A stretch of 64,000 nt of DNA from contig NZ_CP011058.1 in the NCBI RefSeq assembly GCF_000961095.1, positions 3,561,501-3,625,500 on the forward strand, in the 5' to 3' direction. Under the pieces are notes generated by a model, which was given only the letters and a program-made list of their open reading frames with translations, ran no database searches and had not been told where the DNA came from. The first letter of the stretch is position 1; each line of letters starts with the position of its first letter. Shown here piece after piece: positions 8,583-16,654 of the stretch. The position numbers were made by a program, and so were the translations under genes. The stretch comes from Paenibacillus beijingensis (lineage in GTDB: Bacteria; Bacillota; Bacilli; Paenibacillales; Paenibacillaceae).

Positions 8583-8656
8583 GGTTAAGATATAGCCAAG
8601 ACCCCCTTTTAATATATCCCTTGGGACCTCCTTTTTGCGGGAGGTCCACTTTTTTT
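8583..8656 (+). other. Conserved 75-base promoter-plus-hairpin element, copy B
   Basis: In order: GGTTAA, AAGACCCCC, TTTTAATATAT, TTGGGACCTCC, a short loop, GGAGGTCC and a T7 run. The same order and spacing recur at 18116-18190. The terminator faces right, although both flanking genes run left. TTTAAT could be a -10 box, giving a transcript that is little more than the hairpin. It lies 15 bases beyond the stop of the PHP gene. Function unknown. Confidence 0.6.
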
Positions 8657-8671
8657 ATCCCGCATCGTGCG

Positions 8672-9481
8672 CTACAGCGGCACGACGACAGGCTCCTTGC
8701 GGCGGTAAAAGACCCAGTCTTTGAAGCCGATTTCCTTCAGTCTGGCGCGGACTTCCTCCCAGTCGTCACCTACGCGGTGCGGCACATGCGAATCCGATCC
8801 GAACGACACTTTGACGCCGTAGAATAGGGCGCGTTCGAGAATGGCGTCGGATGGGTACCAGCCGCCGACCGTTTTCGTTTTGCCCGATGTATTGATTTCA
8901 ATCGCAACGTTGCTTTCCGCAATAATTTTCAGCGTGCCGTCGATTTGCTCCGCGGCGGGGATGTCCGAGAATTCGGGAAAATAACCCTTCATCGCATCGA
9001 TGTGTCCCAGCACTTGGAACATGCCGCTTTCCGCCGACTGGCGGATGAGATCGTAGTAGATCGTTTTTTGCTCAACCTTCTCCGTATCGGAGAGCCCCTT
9101 CCAGCGGTTCCGGTTAAAGATGCTTTTTCCGCCCGAAAGATGAACCGATCCGATAATATAGTCGAACGGAACGTTCTCATAGGCTTGACGATAAGCGTCG
9201 ATGTGCTCGGGGAAAAAATCCGACTCCATGCCGAGCAAAACCTCGATCTTGCCCGCATATTTTTGTTTCAGCCGCAGCACTTCCTCCACATAGCCGGCAA
9301 AAGCGCTGCGCGCCATCGCGATGCCGGGTTGGGGGTGATCCTCCGGGCTGCCGAAATAAGGGGAATGGTCGGCAATGCCGATGACCTGCAGGCCCGCTTT
9401 AATCGCTGCCTGAATATAATCTTCAATGGTTCCATCGGCATGGCCGCAGCGAAAATGGTGGGTATGTAAATCGAATTTCAT
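8672..9481 (-). CDS. hisJ: PHP-domain histidinol-phosphatase
   Basis: 269 residues forming one PHP domain: LHTHHFRCGHA at the N-terminus, GIADHSP near residue 43, E of GMESDFFP near 92, H of GSVHLS, GHIDAMKGY near 175 and FGSDSHVPHRV near the end. These are the metal ligands of polymerase-and-histidinol-phosphatase enzymes, and length and order match the HisJ/HisK type that dephosphorylates histidinol phosphate in Bacilli. A longer in-frame ORF starting at 9706 was rejected because GGAGG lies 10 bases before this ATG and the extension runs into a palindromic repeat. No other his genes nearby, so another phosphoester substrate cannot be excluded. Confidence 0.8.
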   Translation of the reverse strand: MKFDLHTHHFRCGHADGTIEDYIQAAIKAGLQVIGIADHSPYFGSPEDHPQPGIAMARSAFAGYVEEVLRLKQKYAGKIEVLLGMESDFFPEHIDAYRQAYENVPFDYIIGSVHLSGGKSIFNRNRWKGLSDTEKVEQKTIYYDLIRQSAESGMFQVLGHIDAMKGYFPEFSDIPAAEQIDGTLKIIAESNVAIEINTSGKTKTVGGWYPSDAILERALFYGVKVSFGSDSHVPHRVGDDWEEVRARLKEIGFKDWVFYRRKEPVVVPL

Positions 9482-9510
9482 GTTTTTGTACCTCCGAGGT
9501 TGAAAGAATT

Positions 9511-9850
9511 TGGTGATAGGGGTCGCTGCGCGGCTGACTTGATCTCCCGATCGCTGTTGTCCCCGGAATTTTATTAACGCTATATAAGTTGAGTTAAACT
9601 TTTGCACTTGAGCAGTTCGCTTCAATAGCAGATCATTCTTCCGATCGCTGTTGCAGCCAAATTCTTTGATTTTCTCAATCCCAATGGGGTAAGAATTCGG
9701 CTGCAAAGGCGACCACTCCGTTTCTCCAGAACGATTCTGCTCTTTCCGCTATCCCTGTCCGTTTCTTTGATTTAACTTCTATAAGCGATAAAAATCCGGT
9801 GACAAAGCGTATGCTTAGTCACAAGTCAGCCGCTCCGCTCGCTATCACCA
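9511..9850. repeat. Long imperfect palindrome with nested copy (dispersed family, copy 1)
   Basis: The outer ends TGGTGATAG and CTATCACCA are exact inverted repeats. Inside, GCGGCTGACTTG pairs with CAAGTCAGCCGC, and then CCGGAATTTTAT and AGTTGAGTTAAA pair with sequences on the right arm. The centre carries the family core (ATTCTTCCGATCGCTGTTGC ... TTTCTCCAGAAC) between arms AGCAGA and TCTGCT. A second, partial core occurs at 9545-9560, so one copy seems to sit inside another. The rest of the gap up to 9989 holds small GC-rich hairpins and no gene. Related copies lie near 39.2 and 59.4 kb. Confidence 0.75.
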
Positions 9851-9989
9851 CTTTGTCGGCCGTAAGACGGCAACTTTTCATTCGCTTTACTTGTGAAAAG
9901 AAGGAAGGGGAGCGGAGCTCGTCTTGCTTGCAGCTGACTCGCCCGCTCGATTACCTTCCGCTTGTGTGACTTCGCTTACGTGCCGCCCC

Positions 9990-10892
9990 TTACTCGCTGC
10001 CGATAAACTGAGTCTCGGGCATCCCTTTGAGATCGCTCAAGAACTGCTGCATGGCCGAGTTGAGGTAGCGGCCGGATTTGTAGACGATGCCGACCGGATG
10101 GCTCGTTTCCAGCTCTGTAATTTTGATCATATGCAGCGTGCCGAGCCTTAGTTCATTAAAAATGGATAGCTTGGACACGACCGCCGCGCCGAGATTGAGC
10201 TCGACCATCCGCTTCACCTCTTCGCTGCTGGACAGCTCCATGACGATATTGGGCTCGATGCCGTTGCTGCGGCATACGCTTTCCAGAAACCGCCTGCCGA
10301 GCGTATCCGGTGACAGCATAATTAGGGGCAAATCCCTTAGCAGCTCAACCGTCGGGCGCTCATGGCCGATAAGCGGGTGTCCCGGAGGGACGACGAGCTC
10401 AAAGGTGTCGTAGTAGAGCACCGAAGATTCCAAATTCGGATTGCGTTCCGACAAATACGTAATGCCCAGATCGACGGTACCGTTTTCCACGCTTGTCATC
10501 ACGAGGGATGAGGGCATGGAATGAATCGTCGTTTTGATCAGCGGGAACTGATTCTGAAAGTAGGACAGCACCCGCGGTAAAATCTGTATCGCGATGGAAC
10601 TTGTCGTTCCCAATATAATATGCCCTTGAGGGATCTCGTTCAAGTCGGAAAGCTTTTGTTTTAATTCTTCCACGATGCCGAGAATGCGTTCCGCATGCTC
10701 CAGGAACACTTGCCCTCGGTCCGTCAGCGTAACGGGCTGGTTGCGGTCGACAAGAACCGTTTTGAATTCATCTTCAAGGCTCTTGATCTGTGCCGAGACG
10801 GCAGGCTGGGTCAAATTTAGCAGCTCGCCCGCTTTGCGGAAGCTCATCGTTTTGGAGATCGTCTGAAGCGTTTCAAGCTGGCTGATATTCAT
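9990..10892 (-). CDS. LysR-family transcriptional regulator
   Basis: 300 residues. Residues 1-60 form the winged helix-turn-helix (LETLQTISKTMSFRKAGELL, then LTQPAVSAQIKSLE). From about residue 90 there is a periplasmic-binding-like effector domain (GTTSSIAIQILPRVL..., VDLGITYLSE). The chosen ATG has AAGGAGGGG 5-12 bases upstream; an in-frame start 36 bases further out lacks one. The divergent downstream neighbour is an MFS permease 225 bases away, a common LysR-target arrangement, so regulation of that permease is possible but unproven. The effector is unknown. Confidence 0.85.
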   Translation of the reverse strand: MNISQLETLQTISKTMSFRKAGELLNLTQPAVSAQIKSLEDEFKTVLVDRNQPVTLTDRGQVFLEHAERILGIVEELKQKLSDLNEIPQGHIILGTTSSIAIQILPRVLSYFQNQFPLIKTTIHSMPSSLVMTSVENGTVDLGITYLSERNPNLESSVLYYDTFELVVPPGHPLIGHERPTVELLRDLPLIMLSPDTLGRRFLESVCRSNGIEPNIVMELSSSEEVKRMVELNLGAAVVSKLSIFNELRLGTLHMIKITELETSHPVGIVYKSGRYLNSAMQQFLSDLKGMPETQFIGSE

Positions 10893-11116
10893 GGAACCCC
10901 TCCTTCGTTGATAGAAGAAATTTATCAACCGTATAAATGAGTATAAAGAAAAACAACCTTCCGGTAAAGCGAACGCATTAACAAATTCTTGAAAAGGATT
11001 GAGCGACCGCGCGTCGAAAAAGTTGAAATAAAAGCCGTCATTTAAAGAAGCGGGCTATCGGCAAATGATTCGCTTCGCTCTGAATAACGGCGGCGAGTTA
11101 AGGGGGGCGTTGACTA

Positions 11117-12388
11117 CTGGATGCAAAAGGGATTCGCGGCTGGGTCATGTACGACTTTGCAAATTCGGCTTTTGCCACGACGATGATGGCGGCCGTCATG
11201 CCGATCTATTATAAAACGGTGGCGGGCAGCGGGCTTGCGGGAAACACGGCCGAAAACTATTGGGGGTTCACGCAGAGCATCGCAATGCTGCTGGTGGCGG
11301 TTATGTCGCCGCTGGCGGGAGCGATTGCCGACGCTTCCGGATCCAAGCTGAAATTTTTAGGTTTTTTCACCGTTCTTGGCGCTGCGGCCAGCGCGCTGAT
11401 GGCGCTTGTCGGCAATGGCGATTGGCTGCTTGCCTCCGTCTTGGTCGTGCTCGGGACAATCGGGTTTACGACGGGCGGAACGTTCTACGACGCGCTGCTT
11501 GCCGACGGCGTACCGGAGGAGAGACGTCATCTCGTCAGCGCTCAAGGCTATGCGATGGGATACATCGGAGGCGGCCTGCTGCTTGCAATTAACATCGCGA
11601 TGATTGAAGGATGGTCCTTTCTCGGTTTTCAGGACAAAACGTCCGCCACGCAGGCGGCATTCGTGACGGTTGGAGTTTGGTGGCTCCTGTTTTCGCTGCC
11701 GATTTTGCGGTGGGTGAAGGAGCAGCCGGTGCCGCATGTTAGCCGCACTCGGACCGTCGCCGTTCGCGAAGGTTTGGCCAGGCTTGTGCGGACCGTTCGC
11801 AGTTTGAAGGCTTATCCGGAACTGCTGAAGTATATGGCCGCATTCTGGTTTTTTAACGACGGAATCAGCACCGTCATCGTGATGGCGACGATATACGGCA
11901 GCGGCATCGGAATCGGTCAGACGGACCTCATATTGGCGCTGCTGATTACGCAGTTTATCGGGTTCCCGAGCACGCTGCTATTCGGCCGGCTCGCGGTGCG
12001 CTTCGGGGCGCGCAGAATGCTGCAGTTTTCCTTGACGCTGTATGTCATCATCGTCATACTGGGCTTCCTGATGACAACGGCGCTTCACTTTTATGCGCTT
12101 GCGTTTCTCGTTGGATTGGTGCAGGGTGGAAGCCAGGCGGTGGCGCGCTCGCTGTACGCCGGTCTTCTGCCGCCTGCCCGTACGGCGGAGTTCTTCGGAT
12201 TTCTCGCGTTGTCGAGCAAGTTTTCTTCCATACTCGGGCCGCTCGTCTTCTCGGTCGTAGGGACGATTACCGGTTCCAGCCGCTGGTCGATCCTGTCATT
12301 GATCGCTTTCTTCGTGATCGGCATCATTATTCTGGCTACGGTCGATTTCGCCAAGGGAAGCCGCGAAGCTGCCGGAACAACCTCATAG
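11117..12388 (+). CDS. MFS permease of the UMF1 (Atg22-like) family
   Basis: About 423 residues with 12 predicted membrane segments. RGWVMYDFANSAFATT at the N-terminus is the signature of the UMF1 branch of the major facilitator superfamily. Later landmarks are ASGSKLKFLGFF and the LVQGGSQAVARSLYAGLLP motif. Homologues keep about ten residues before the MYDFANS motif; here those residues (DAKGIRGWV) are in frame but the only codon that fits the AGGGGGG ribosome site is CTG at 11117. If initiation is at ATG 11147 instead, the protein is 413 residues and has lost the conserved GWV. Substrate unknown. Confidence 0.8.
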   Translation: MDAKGIRGWVMYDFANSAFATTMMAAVMPIYYKTVAGSGLAGNTAENYWGFTQSIAMLLVAVMSPLAGAIADASGSKLKFLGFFTVLGAAASALMALVGNGDWLLASVLVVLGTIGFTTGGTFYDALLADGVPEERRHLVSAQGYAMGYIGGGLLLAINIAMIEGWSFLGFQDKTSATQAAFVTVGVWWLLFSLPILRWVKEQPVPHVSRTRTVAVREGLARLVRTVRSLKAYPELLKYMAAFWFFNDGISTVIVMATIYGSGIGIGQTDLILALLITQFIGFPSTLLFGRLAVRFGARRMLQFSLTLYVIIVILGFLMTTALHFYALAFLVGLVQGGSQAVARSLYAGLLPPARTAEFFGFLALSSKFSSILGPLVFSVVGTITGSSRWSILSLIAFFVIGIIILATVDFAKGSREAAGTTS

Positions 12389-12396
12389 CATTCGAC

Positions 12397-12440
12397 AGCG
12401 CCGGCGGGACGTTTACCCCTTCCGGCGCTTCGATTTGTTT
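12397..12440 (+). terminator. Terminator after the UMF1 permease
   Basis: AGCGCCGG pairs with CCGGCGCT, followed by ATTTGTTT. Short, moderately strong. Confidence 0.6.
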
Positions 12441-12501
12441 CGTTACCCCCGCCGGAAAATCTCCGGCCCGTTCATGGCGGACAGCTTGCCGCAATTAAAT
12501 G

Positions 12502-12531
12502 TTGCGCTCGGGCAAAAAACATGCGTATAAT
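12502..12531 (+). promoter_or_regulatory. Sigma-A promoter of the mnt operon
   Basis: TTGCGC, 18-base spacer, TATAAT. Transcription would start near 12538, leaving an 80-base leader that contains the palindrome at 12576-12592. Confidence 0.6.
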
Positions 12532-12575
12532 CTAAAATATAAACAAGGGGCAAAATAATTAATAAAACTCAATTT

Positions 12576-12592
12576 TTTTGTCCTGGACAAAA
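12576..12592. promoter_or_regulatory. Palindromic operator of the mnt operon (MntR-like candidate)
   Basis: TTTTGTCCTGGACAAAA is a perfect 17-base palindrome about a central T, 26 bases before the mntA start and downstream of the likely transcription start. That is an apt site for a repressor. Size and symmetry suit a DtxR/MntR- or Fur-type metalloregulator, though the sequence is not the classic Bacillus MntR box. Confidence 0.55.
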
Positions 12593-12618
12593 CATTCGGC
12601 GGAAGGAAGGATCGAGGG

Positions 12619-13587
12619 ATGCGTAAAAAGTCCGGAATTCGAAATTTGTTGACCCGTTTGCCGATTGCTGCGGCATTATTGCTGCTCGCCGCAGCGGTCA
12701 GCGCCTGCGGAAGCAATACGGCCGGTGAGGGCGGCGCCGCAAACGGAGCGAAAGTAAGCGCAGTAGCAACAACCGGAATGATTGCCGATATTGTGCGTGA
12801 AGTCGGCGGCGAATACGTGGAGACGGTCGGAATTATGAAAGCGGGGGTCGATCCCCACTTGTACAAAGCGTCCGAAGGCGATATCGGCAAGCTGGACCGG
12901 GCGGACATTATTTTTTATAACGGTTTGCACCTGGAAGGGAAAATGCAGGAGATATTGGAGAAGATGGCCCGGGATAAACCGACGGTGGCCGTTTCCCGGG
13001 ATATTAAGGAAAATGAACTGCGCGCAGGCGATCCTGCGGCCGGCACGCAGCACGATCCCCACATCTGGTTTAACGTGAAGCATTGGATGTCGGCGACGGA
13101 GGTGGTGGCAGGCGAACTGTCGAAGCTCGACCCGGAACATGCCGAGGCTTACAATGCGAATGCCGATGCCTATTTACAGCAGCTTCGGGAGCTGGACGAT
13201 TATGTGCGGAAGACGATCGCTTCGATCCCCGAATCGCAGCGGGTGCTCGTTACGGCTCATGACGCTTTCGGTTACTTCGGCGATGCCTACGGAATTAAAG
13301 TGATGGGGCTTCAAGGGATCAGCACCGCTTCGGAGGCGGGTTCCAAAGATGTGACCGAGCTGCGCGACTACCTTGTCGCAAACAAAATTAAAGCGGTATT
13401 TATCGAATCCAGCGTGCCGCGCAAGGCGATCGATGCCGTCATTGAGGGCGCGCGGGAGATGGGGCATGAAATTGTAATCGGCGGTCAGCTGTATTCGGAT
13501 GCGATGGGCGAGGAAGGAACCGAGGAAGGAACTTATATCGGGATGGTCCGATATAATGTCGATACGATTGCGGGTGCATTAAAATAA
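12619..13587 (+). CDS. mntA: Metal-binding lipoprotein of a manganese/zinc ABC importer
   Basis: 322 residues. A signal peptide ends in the lipobox VSAC, so the mature protein is anchored to the outer face of the membrane. It is a cluster A-I (TroA/ZnuA) solute-binding protein. The four expected metal ligands are visible: His in VDPHLYKA, His in HDPHIWFN, Glu in FIESSVPRKA and Asp in LYSDAMGEE. The His-rich loop typical of ZnuA is absent, and the operon has two permeases, which both favour manganese (or Mn/Fe) over zinc. First gene of a four-gene operon, 16 bases before the ATPase gene. Confidence 0.85.
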   Translation: MRKKSGIRNLLTRLPIAAALLLLAAAVSACGSNTAGEGGAANGAKVSAVATTGMIADIVREVGGEYVETVGIMKAGVDPHLYKASEGDIGKLDRADIIFYNGLHLEGKMQEILEKMARDKPTVAVSRDIKENELRAGDPAAGTQHDPHIWFNVKHWMSATEVVAGELSKLDPEHAEAYNANADAYLQQLRELDDYVRKTIASIPESQRVLVTAHDAFGYFGDAYGIKVMGLQGISTASEAGSKDVTELRDYLVANKIKAVFIESSVPRKAIDAVIEGAREMGHEIVIGGQLYSDAMGEEGTEEGTYIGMVRYNVDTIAGALK

Positions 13588-13603
13588 ACGAGGAGGGAAA
13601 AAA

Positions 13604-14368
13604 ATGAGCTTTTCACCGCTTGTTGTTCGGGATTTGTCAGCCGCCTATCAGAAGAAGCCGGTGCTGCGCCACGTTTCGTTCGAGGCGCCGGAAGGAAAGC
13701 TGATCGGCATCGTCGGACCGAACGGGGCCGGGAAGTCGACGCTGATTAAGGCGTCGCTCGGACTCATTCCACGGCTGACGGGCGAGGTGCTCGTTTACGG
13801 CAAGCCGTATAAAGAGCAGCTGCACCGGGTCGGTTATGTCCCGCAGCGCGAATCGGTCGACTGGGATTTTCCGACGAACGCGATTGATGTTGTGACGATG
13901 GGAATGTACGGCCGGCTTGGATGGTTCAAGCGTCCGGGCGCGCAGGAGAAGCGGACGGCGATGGAATGTCTGGATAAGGTCGGGATGGCGGACTACGCCG
14001 GCCGCCAGATCAGCCAGCTGTCGGGAGGCCAGCAGCAGCGCGTTTTTCTTGCCAGGGCGCTCGCCCAGAACGCGGAGCTCTATTTCATGGATGAGCCGTT
14101 CGTCGGCGTCGACGCCGCGACCGAAAAAGCGATTATTACGCTGCTTACCGACTTGAAGAAGCAAGGGAAAACGGTGCTCGTCGTCCATCACGATTTGTCC
14201 ACCGTAACCGAGTATTTCGACTGGGTTATGCTGCTCAATGTTGAGCTGACGGCTTTCGGTCCGACCGAAGACGTATTTACGAAATCCAACCTGCTGCGCA
14301 CGTACGGCGGCCGACTGGCCTTATTGGAACGAGAAGAACAGTTCCCGCTCATTTACGGTGAGGGGTGA
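13604..14368 (+). CDS. mntB: ABC transporter ATP-binding protein for manganese import
   Basis: 254 residues. Walker A GPNGAGKST is near residue 38, the signature LSGGQQQRVFLARAL near 143 and Walker B LYFMDEPFVGVD near 163. The switch His lies in VVHHDLSTV. YVPQRESVDWDFP in the Q-loop region is typical of metal-importer ATPases of the Mn/Zn/Fe type. It energises the two downstream permeases. GAGGAGG-type ribosome site (CGAGGAGGG) upstream. The last bases overlap the start region of the next gene, indicating translational coupling. Confidence 0.88.
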   Translation: MSFSPLVVRDLSAAYQKKPVLRHVSFEAPEGKLIGIVGPNGAGKSTLIKASLGLIPRLTGEVLVYGKPYKEQLHRVGYVPQRESVDWDFPTNAIDVVTMGMYGRLGWFKRPGAQEKRTAMECLDKVGMADYAGRQISQLSGGQQQRVFLARALAQNAELYFMDEPFVGVDAATEKAIITLLTDLKKQGKTVLVVHHDLSTVTEYFDWVMLLNVELTAFGPTEDVFTKSNLLRTYGGRLALLEREEQFPLIYGEG

Positions 14369-14376
14369 GCAAAGCG

Positions 14377-15306
14377 ATGACGGATTTCTTTCGTATTTTT
14401 ACAGATCCGAACGTGCAGTGGATTTTGCTTGGATGCATGCTGCTTGGGCTAAGCAGCGGGGTGATCGGCAGCTTTGCGTATTTGCGGAAGCAGTCGCTGA
14501 TGGGCGATGCGCTTGCCCATGCCGCGCTGCCGGGCGTCTGTCTCGCCTTTCTGATCACCGGCTCGAAATCGATCGCAGCGTTTATGATCGGAGCCGCCGT
14601 CGCCGGCGTTCTCGCCACCGTATCGATCGGGGTGATGACCCGGTATTCACGGATTAAGCAGGATTCGGCGATTGCGGCGGTCCTGTCCGTCTTTTTCGGA
14701 TTCGGCATTATGCTGCTCACGGAAATCCAGCACAGCGGGGCGGGCAATCAAAGCGGTCTTGATAAATTCCTGTTCGGTCAGGCGGCCGCTATGGTCCTGT
14801 CCGACGTCTACGCCATGATCGTCATTTCAGTCGTGCTGATCGGAATGTGCACGCTGTTTTTCAAAGAATTCAAGCTGCTCAGCTTCGACCCCGGATTTGC
14901 GCGCGGTCTCGGTCTTCCGGTTAAATGGCTGGACCAGCTGATGATGCTGCTTATCGTAGCCGCCGTAGTGGTCGGCATTCAGGCCGTAGGCGTCGTGCTG
15001 ATGGCGGCGCTGCTCATTACGCCCGCCGTCACCGCCCGCTATTGGACGGAAAAGCTTGGCGTCATGGTTGTCTTGTCGGGCGTCTTCGGCGCGGTTTCCG
15101 GGTTTCTCGGCACCGTGCTCAGCGCTCTGGGCGCCAATCTGCCGACCGGACCGTTAACCGTACTTTGCGCCACCGTTCTGTTCGGCGTCAGCGTGCTTGC
15201 CGCTCCCCGCAGGGGAATCGTTCCGAAGCTGCTCATTCGCGCTTCCGCCAGAAGAAGGCTGCTGGACGGGAAGCGAATGCGGGAAGGGAAGGAGAGGGCG
15301 ATATGA
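14377..15306 (+). CDS. mntC: ABC transporter permease for manganese import, first subunit
   Basis: 309 residues, ABC-3 family integral membrane protein with about eight or nine hydrophobic segments. Conserved blocks are SLMGDALAHAALPGV near residue 43, SGLDKFLFGQ, and GVVLMAALLITPAVTARYW in the C-terminal half. ATG 14377 is chosen because GAGGGG precedes it; a GTG at 14365 would overlap the mntB stop and lacks a clear ribosome site. The C-terminal tail is basic. It overlaps the second permease gene by 4 bases. It probably pairs with that permease to form the channel. Confidence 0.85.
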   Translation: MTDFFRIFTDPNVQWILLGCMLLGLSSGVIGSFAYLRKQSLMGDALAHAALPGVCLAFLITGSKSIAAFMIGAAVAGVLATVSIGVMTRYSRIKQDSAIAAVLSVFFGFGIMLLTEIQHSGAGNQSGLDKFLFGQAAAMVLSDVYAMIVISVVLIGMCTLFFKEFKLLSFDPGFARGLGLPVKWLDQLMMLLIVAAVVVGIQAVGVVLMAALLITPAVTARYWTEKLGVMVVLSGVFGAVSGFLGTVLSALGANLPTGPLTVLCATVLFGVSVLAAPRRGIVPKLLIRASARRRLLDGKRMREGKERAI

Positions 15307-16196
15307 ACACCTTTTACATTATTTTAACGGGAATGCTCGTCGCGGGAGCGTGCAGTATGATCGGCTGCTTCCTGGTGCTGCGCAAAATGGCCATGATCGG
15401 GGACGCGATCAGCCATGCGGTGCTTCCCGGTATTGTTATCGCCTTCCTGGCAAGCGGATCGAGGGATTCGATCGTCATGATGCTCGGAGCGTCCGTACTC
15501 GGTCTGCTGACCGTCTTTCTGATTCAGCTGTTCAAACAGTCCGGCGTTCAAACGGAAGCGTCCATCGGCGTCGTATTTACCGCATTGTTCGCGGTCGGCA
15601 TTTTGCTGATCAGTATGTACGCCTCCAATATCGATTTGGATCTCGACTGCGTCCTCTACGGGGAAATCGCGTATGTGCCTTGGAACACGGTTACGATTGC
15701 GGGCTTCGATATCGGTCCGAAAGCGTTATGGCTGGTCGGTTCGATGTTTGTCATCAATCTGATTACGATCGGAATGCTGTTCAAGCAATTCAAAATTTGT
15801 TCGTTTGATCCCGCGCTTGCCGCCGCGGTCGGCATTCCGGTCGCCTTCTTTCATTACTTGCTGATGAGCCTCGTCTCGCTGACGACCGTTGCCTCGTTCG
15901 AGAGCGTCGGCGCCATTCTCGTCGTCGGCATGCTTGTCGTTCCACCCCTTACCGCTTACCTGTTGACCGAAAGGCTGTCGGCCATGATTGCGATCAGCGT
16001 CATTGCCGGCATGCTGAGCGCGGTCAGCGGCTACTATATTGCGAAGCTGCTTGACGCCTCCATCGCGGCGAGCATGATTACGGCAGCGGGGGGACTGCTG
16101 CTGCTGGCGTTTCTGTTCTCGCCGCGGCACGGTGTGATCGGGAAGAAGCTGAGGCAAAAAAGAGCGCTGACGCATACGGCGGCGGAGCATGGATAA
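15303..16196 (+). CDS. mntD: ABC transporter permease for manganese import, second subunit
   Basis: 297 residues, ABC-3 family, homologous to the previous gene. KMAMIGDAISHAVLPGIV near residue 29, ASNIDLDLDCVLYGEIAY in the middle and GAILVVGMLVVPPLTAYLL mark the family. ATG lies inside the preceding ATGA stop overlap, the usual coupling. Two different permeases in one operon is the layout of manganese/iron importers such as troABCD/mntABCD. A strong terminator follows, closing the operon. Confidence 0.85.
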   Translation: MNTFYIILTGMLVAGACSMIGCFLVLRKMAMIGDAISHAVLPGIVIAFLASGSRDSIVMMLGASVLGLLTVFLIQLFKQSGVQTEASIGVVFTALFAVGILLISMYASNIDLDLDCVLYGEIAYVPWNTVTIAGFDIGPKALWLVGSMFVINLITIGMLFKQFKICSFDPALAAAVGIPVAFFHYLLMSLVSLTTVASFESVGAILVVGMLVVPPLTAYLLTERLSAMIAISVIAGMLSAVSGYYIAKLLDASIAASMITAAGGLLLLAFLFSPRHGVIGKKLRQKRALTHTAAEHG

Positions 16197-16217
16197 TGTT
16201 CGTTGAAAAAGAGCAAT

Positions 16218-16264
16218 AGCGGCGGATTAGGACTCGAAAATAAAGTCTTAATCCGCCGCTTTTG
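16218..16264 (+). terminator. Terminator of mntABCD
   Basis: A 16-base stem (AGCGGCGGATTAGGACT with AGTCTTAATCCGCCGCT) followed by TTTT. Confidence 0.8.
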
Positions 16265-16281
16265 CGGCTGTTTTGGATAAT

Positions 16282-16560
16282 CTAAAACAAAAACTGAATC
16301 AAAAACATATAGACAAGAGTTCCGCTTGCAATTGACAAAAACATATTTCGCTTCCACATATGGAGCAAAGCAACTAGAACAATAGAAATCAGTTCGGGTA
16401 CTCCATGGTTACCGGATAAAAATCTGACATCTTTGATACTATAAACAACAAGTAACCCTAGTGCCGCGGAGGGCAATACTTTGCCGAGATACCGCACATA
16501 AGCTGGTGTGGGTCGGCCTGACGGAAAAACAATAAATGGAATAAATCTTTGAAAGAAAAT
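16282..16560 (-). pseudogene. azlD: 5'-truncated azlD-like remnant (branched-chain amino-acid exporter subunit)
   Basis: The open frame encodes FIPFIVFPSGRPTPAYVRYL followed by GKVLPSAALGLLVVYSIKDV and two further membrane segments. This is the middle and C-terminus of AzlD, the small partner of AzlC. The frame runs back to a TAG at 16561-16563 with no start codon except an internal GTG at 16497, and the first membrane helix is missing. No azlC lies next to it. A 71-residue product from GTG 16497 is possible but would lack the conserved N-terminus, so loss of function is the best reading. Confidence 0.65.
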
Positions 16561-16614
16561 CTAAGTTGACAATGCCGAAGTTTAAACAGGACCGAACAAC
16601 CCGATATCAAATTC

Positions 16615-16650
16615 AAAGCCTGCATCCGCAAAGGACGCAGGCTTTTGTTT
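16615..16650. terminator. Terminator between azlD remnant and corA
   Basis: AAAGCCTGCATCC / GGACGCAGGCTTTTG hairpin; T-run stronger on the plus strand but usable for corA, which ends immediately to the right. Confidence 0.6.
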
Positions 16651-16654
16651 TTGT

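Noticed and set aside
8672..9706. 344-codon version of the PHP phosphatase
   Set aside because: The extra N-terminus is translated from the palindromic repeat and lies upstream of a good ribosome site and ATG.
9540..9760. CRISPR array, suspected from repeated GATCGCTGTT motifs
   Set aside because: The motifs belong to a palindrome and are not evenly spaced direct repeats with unique spacers.
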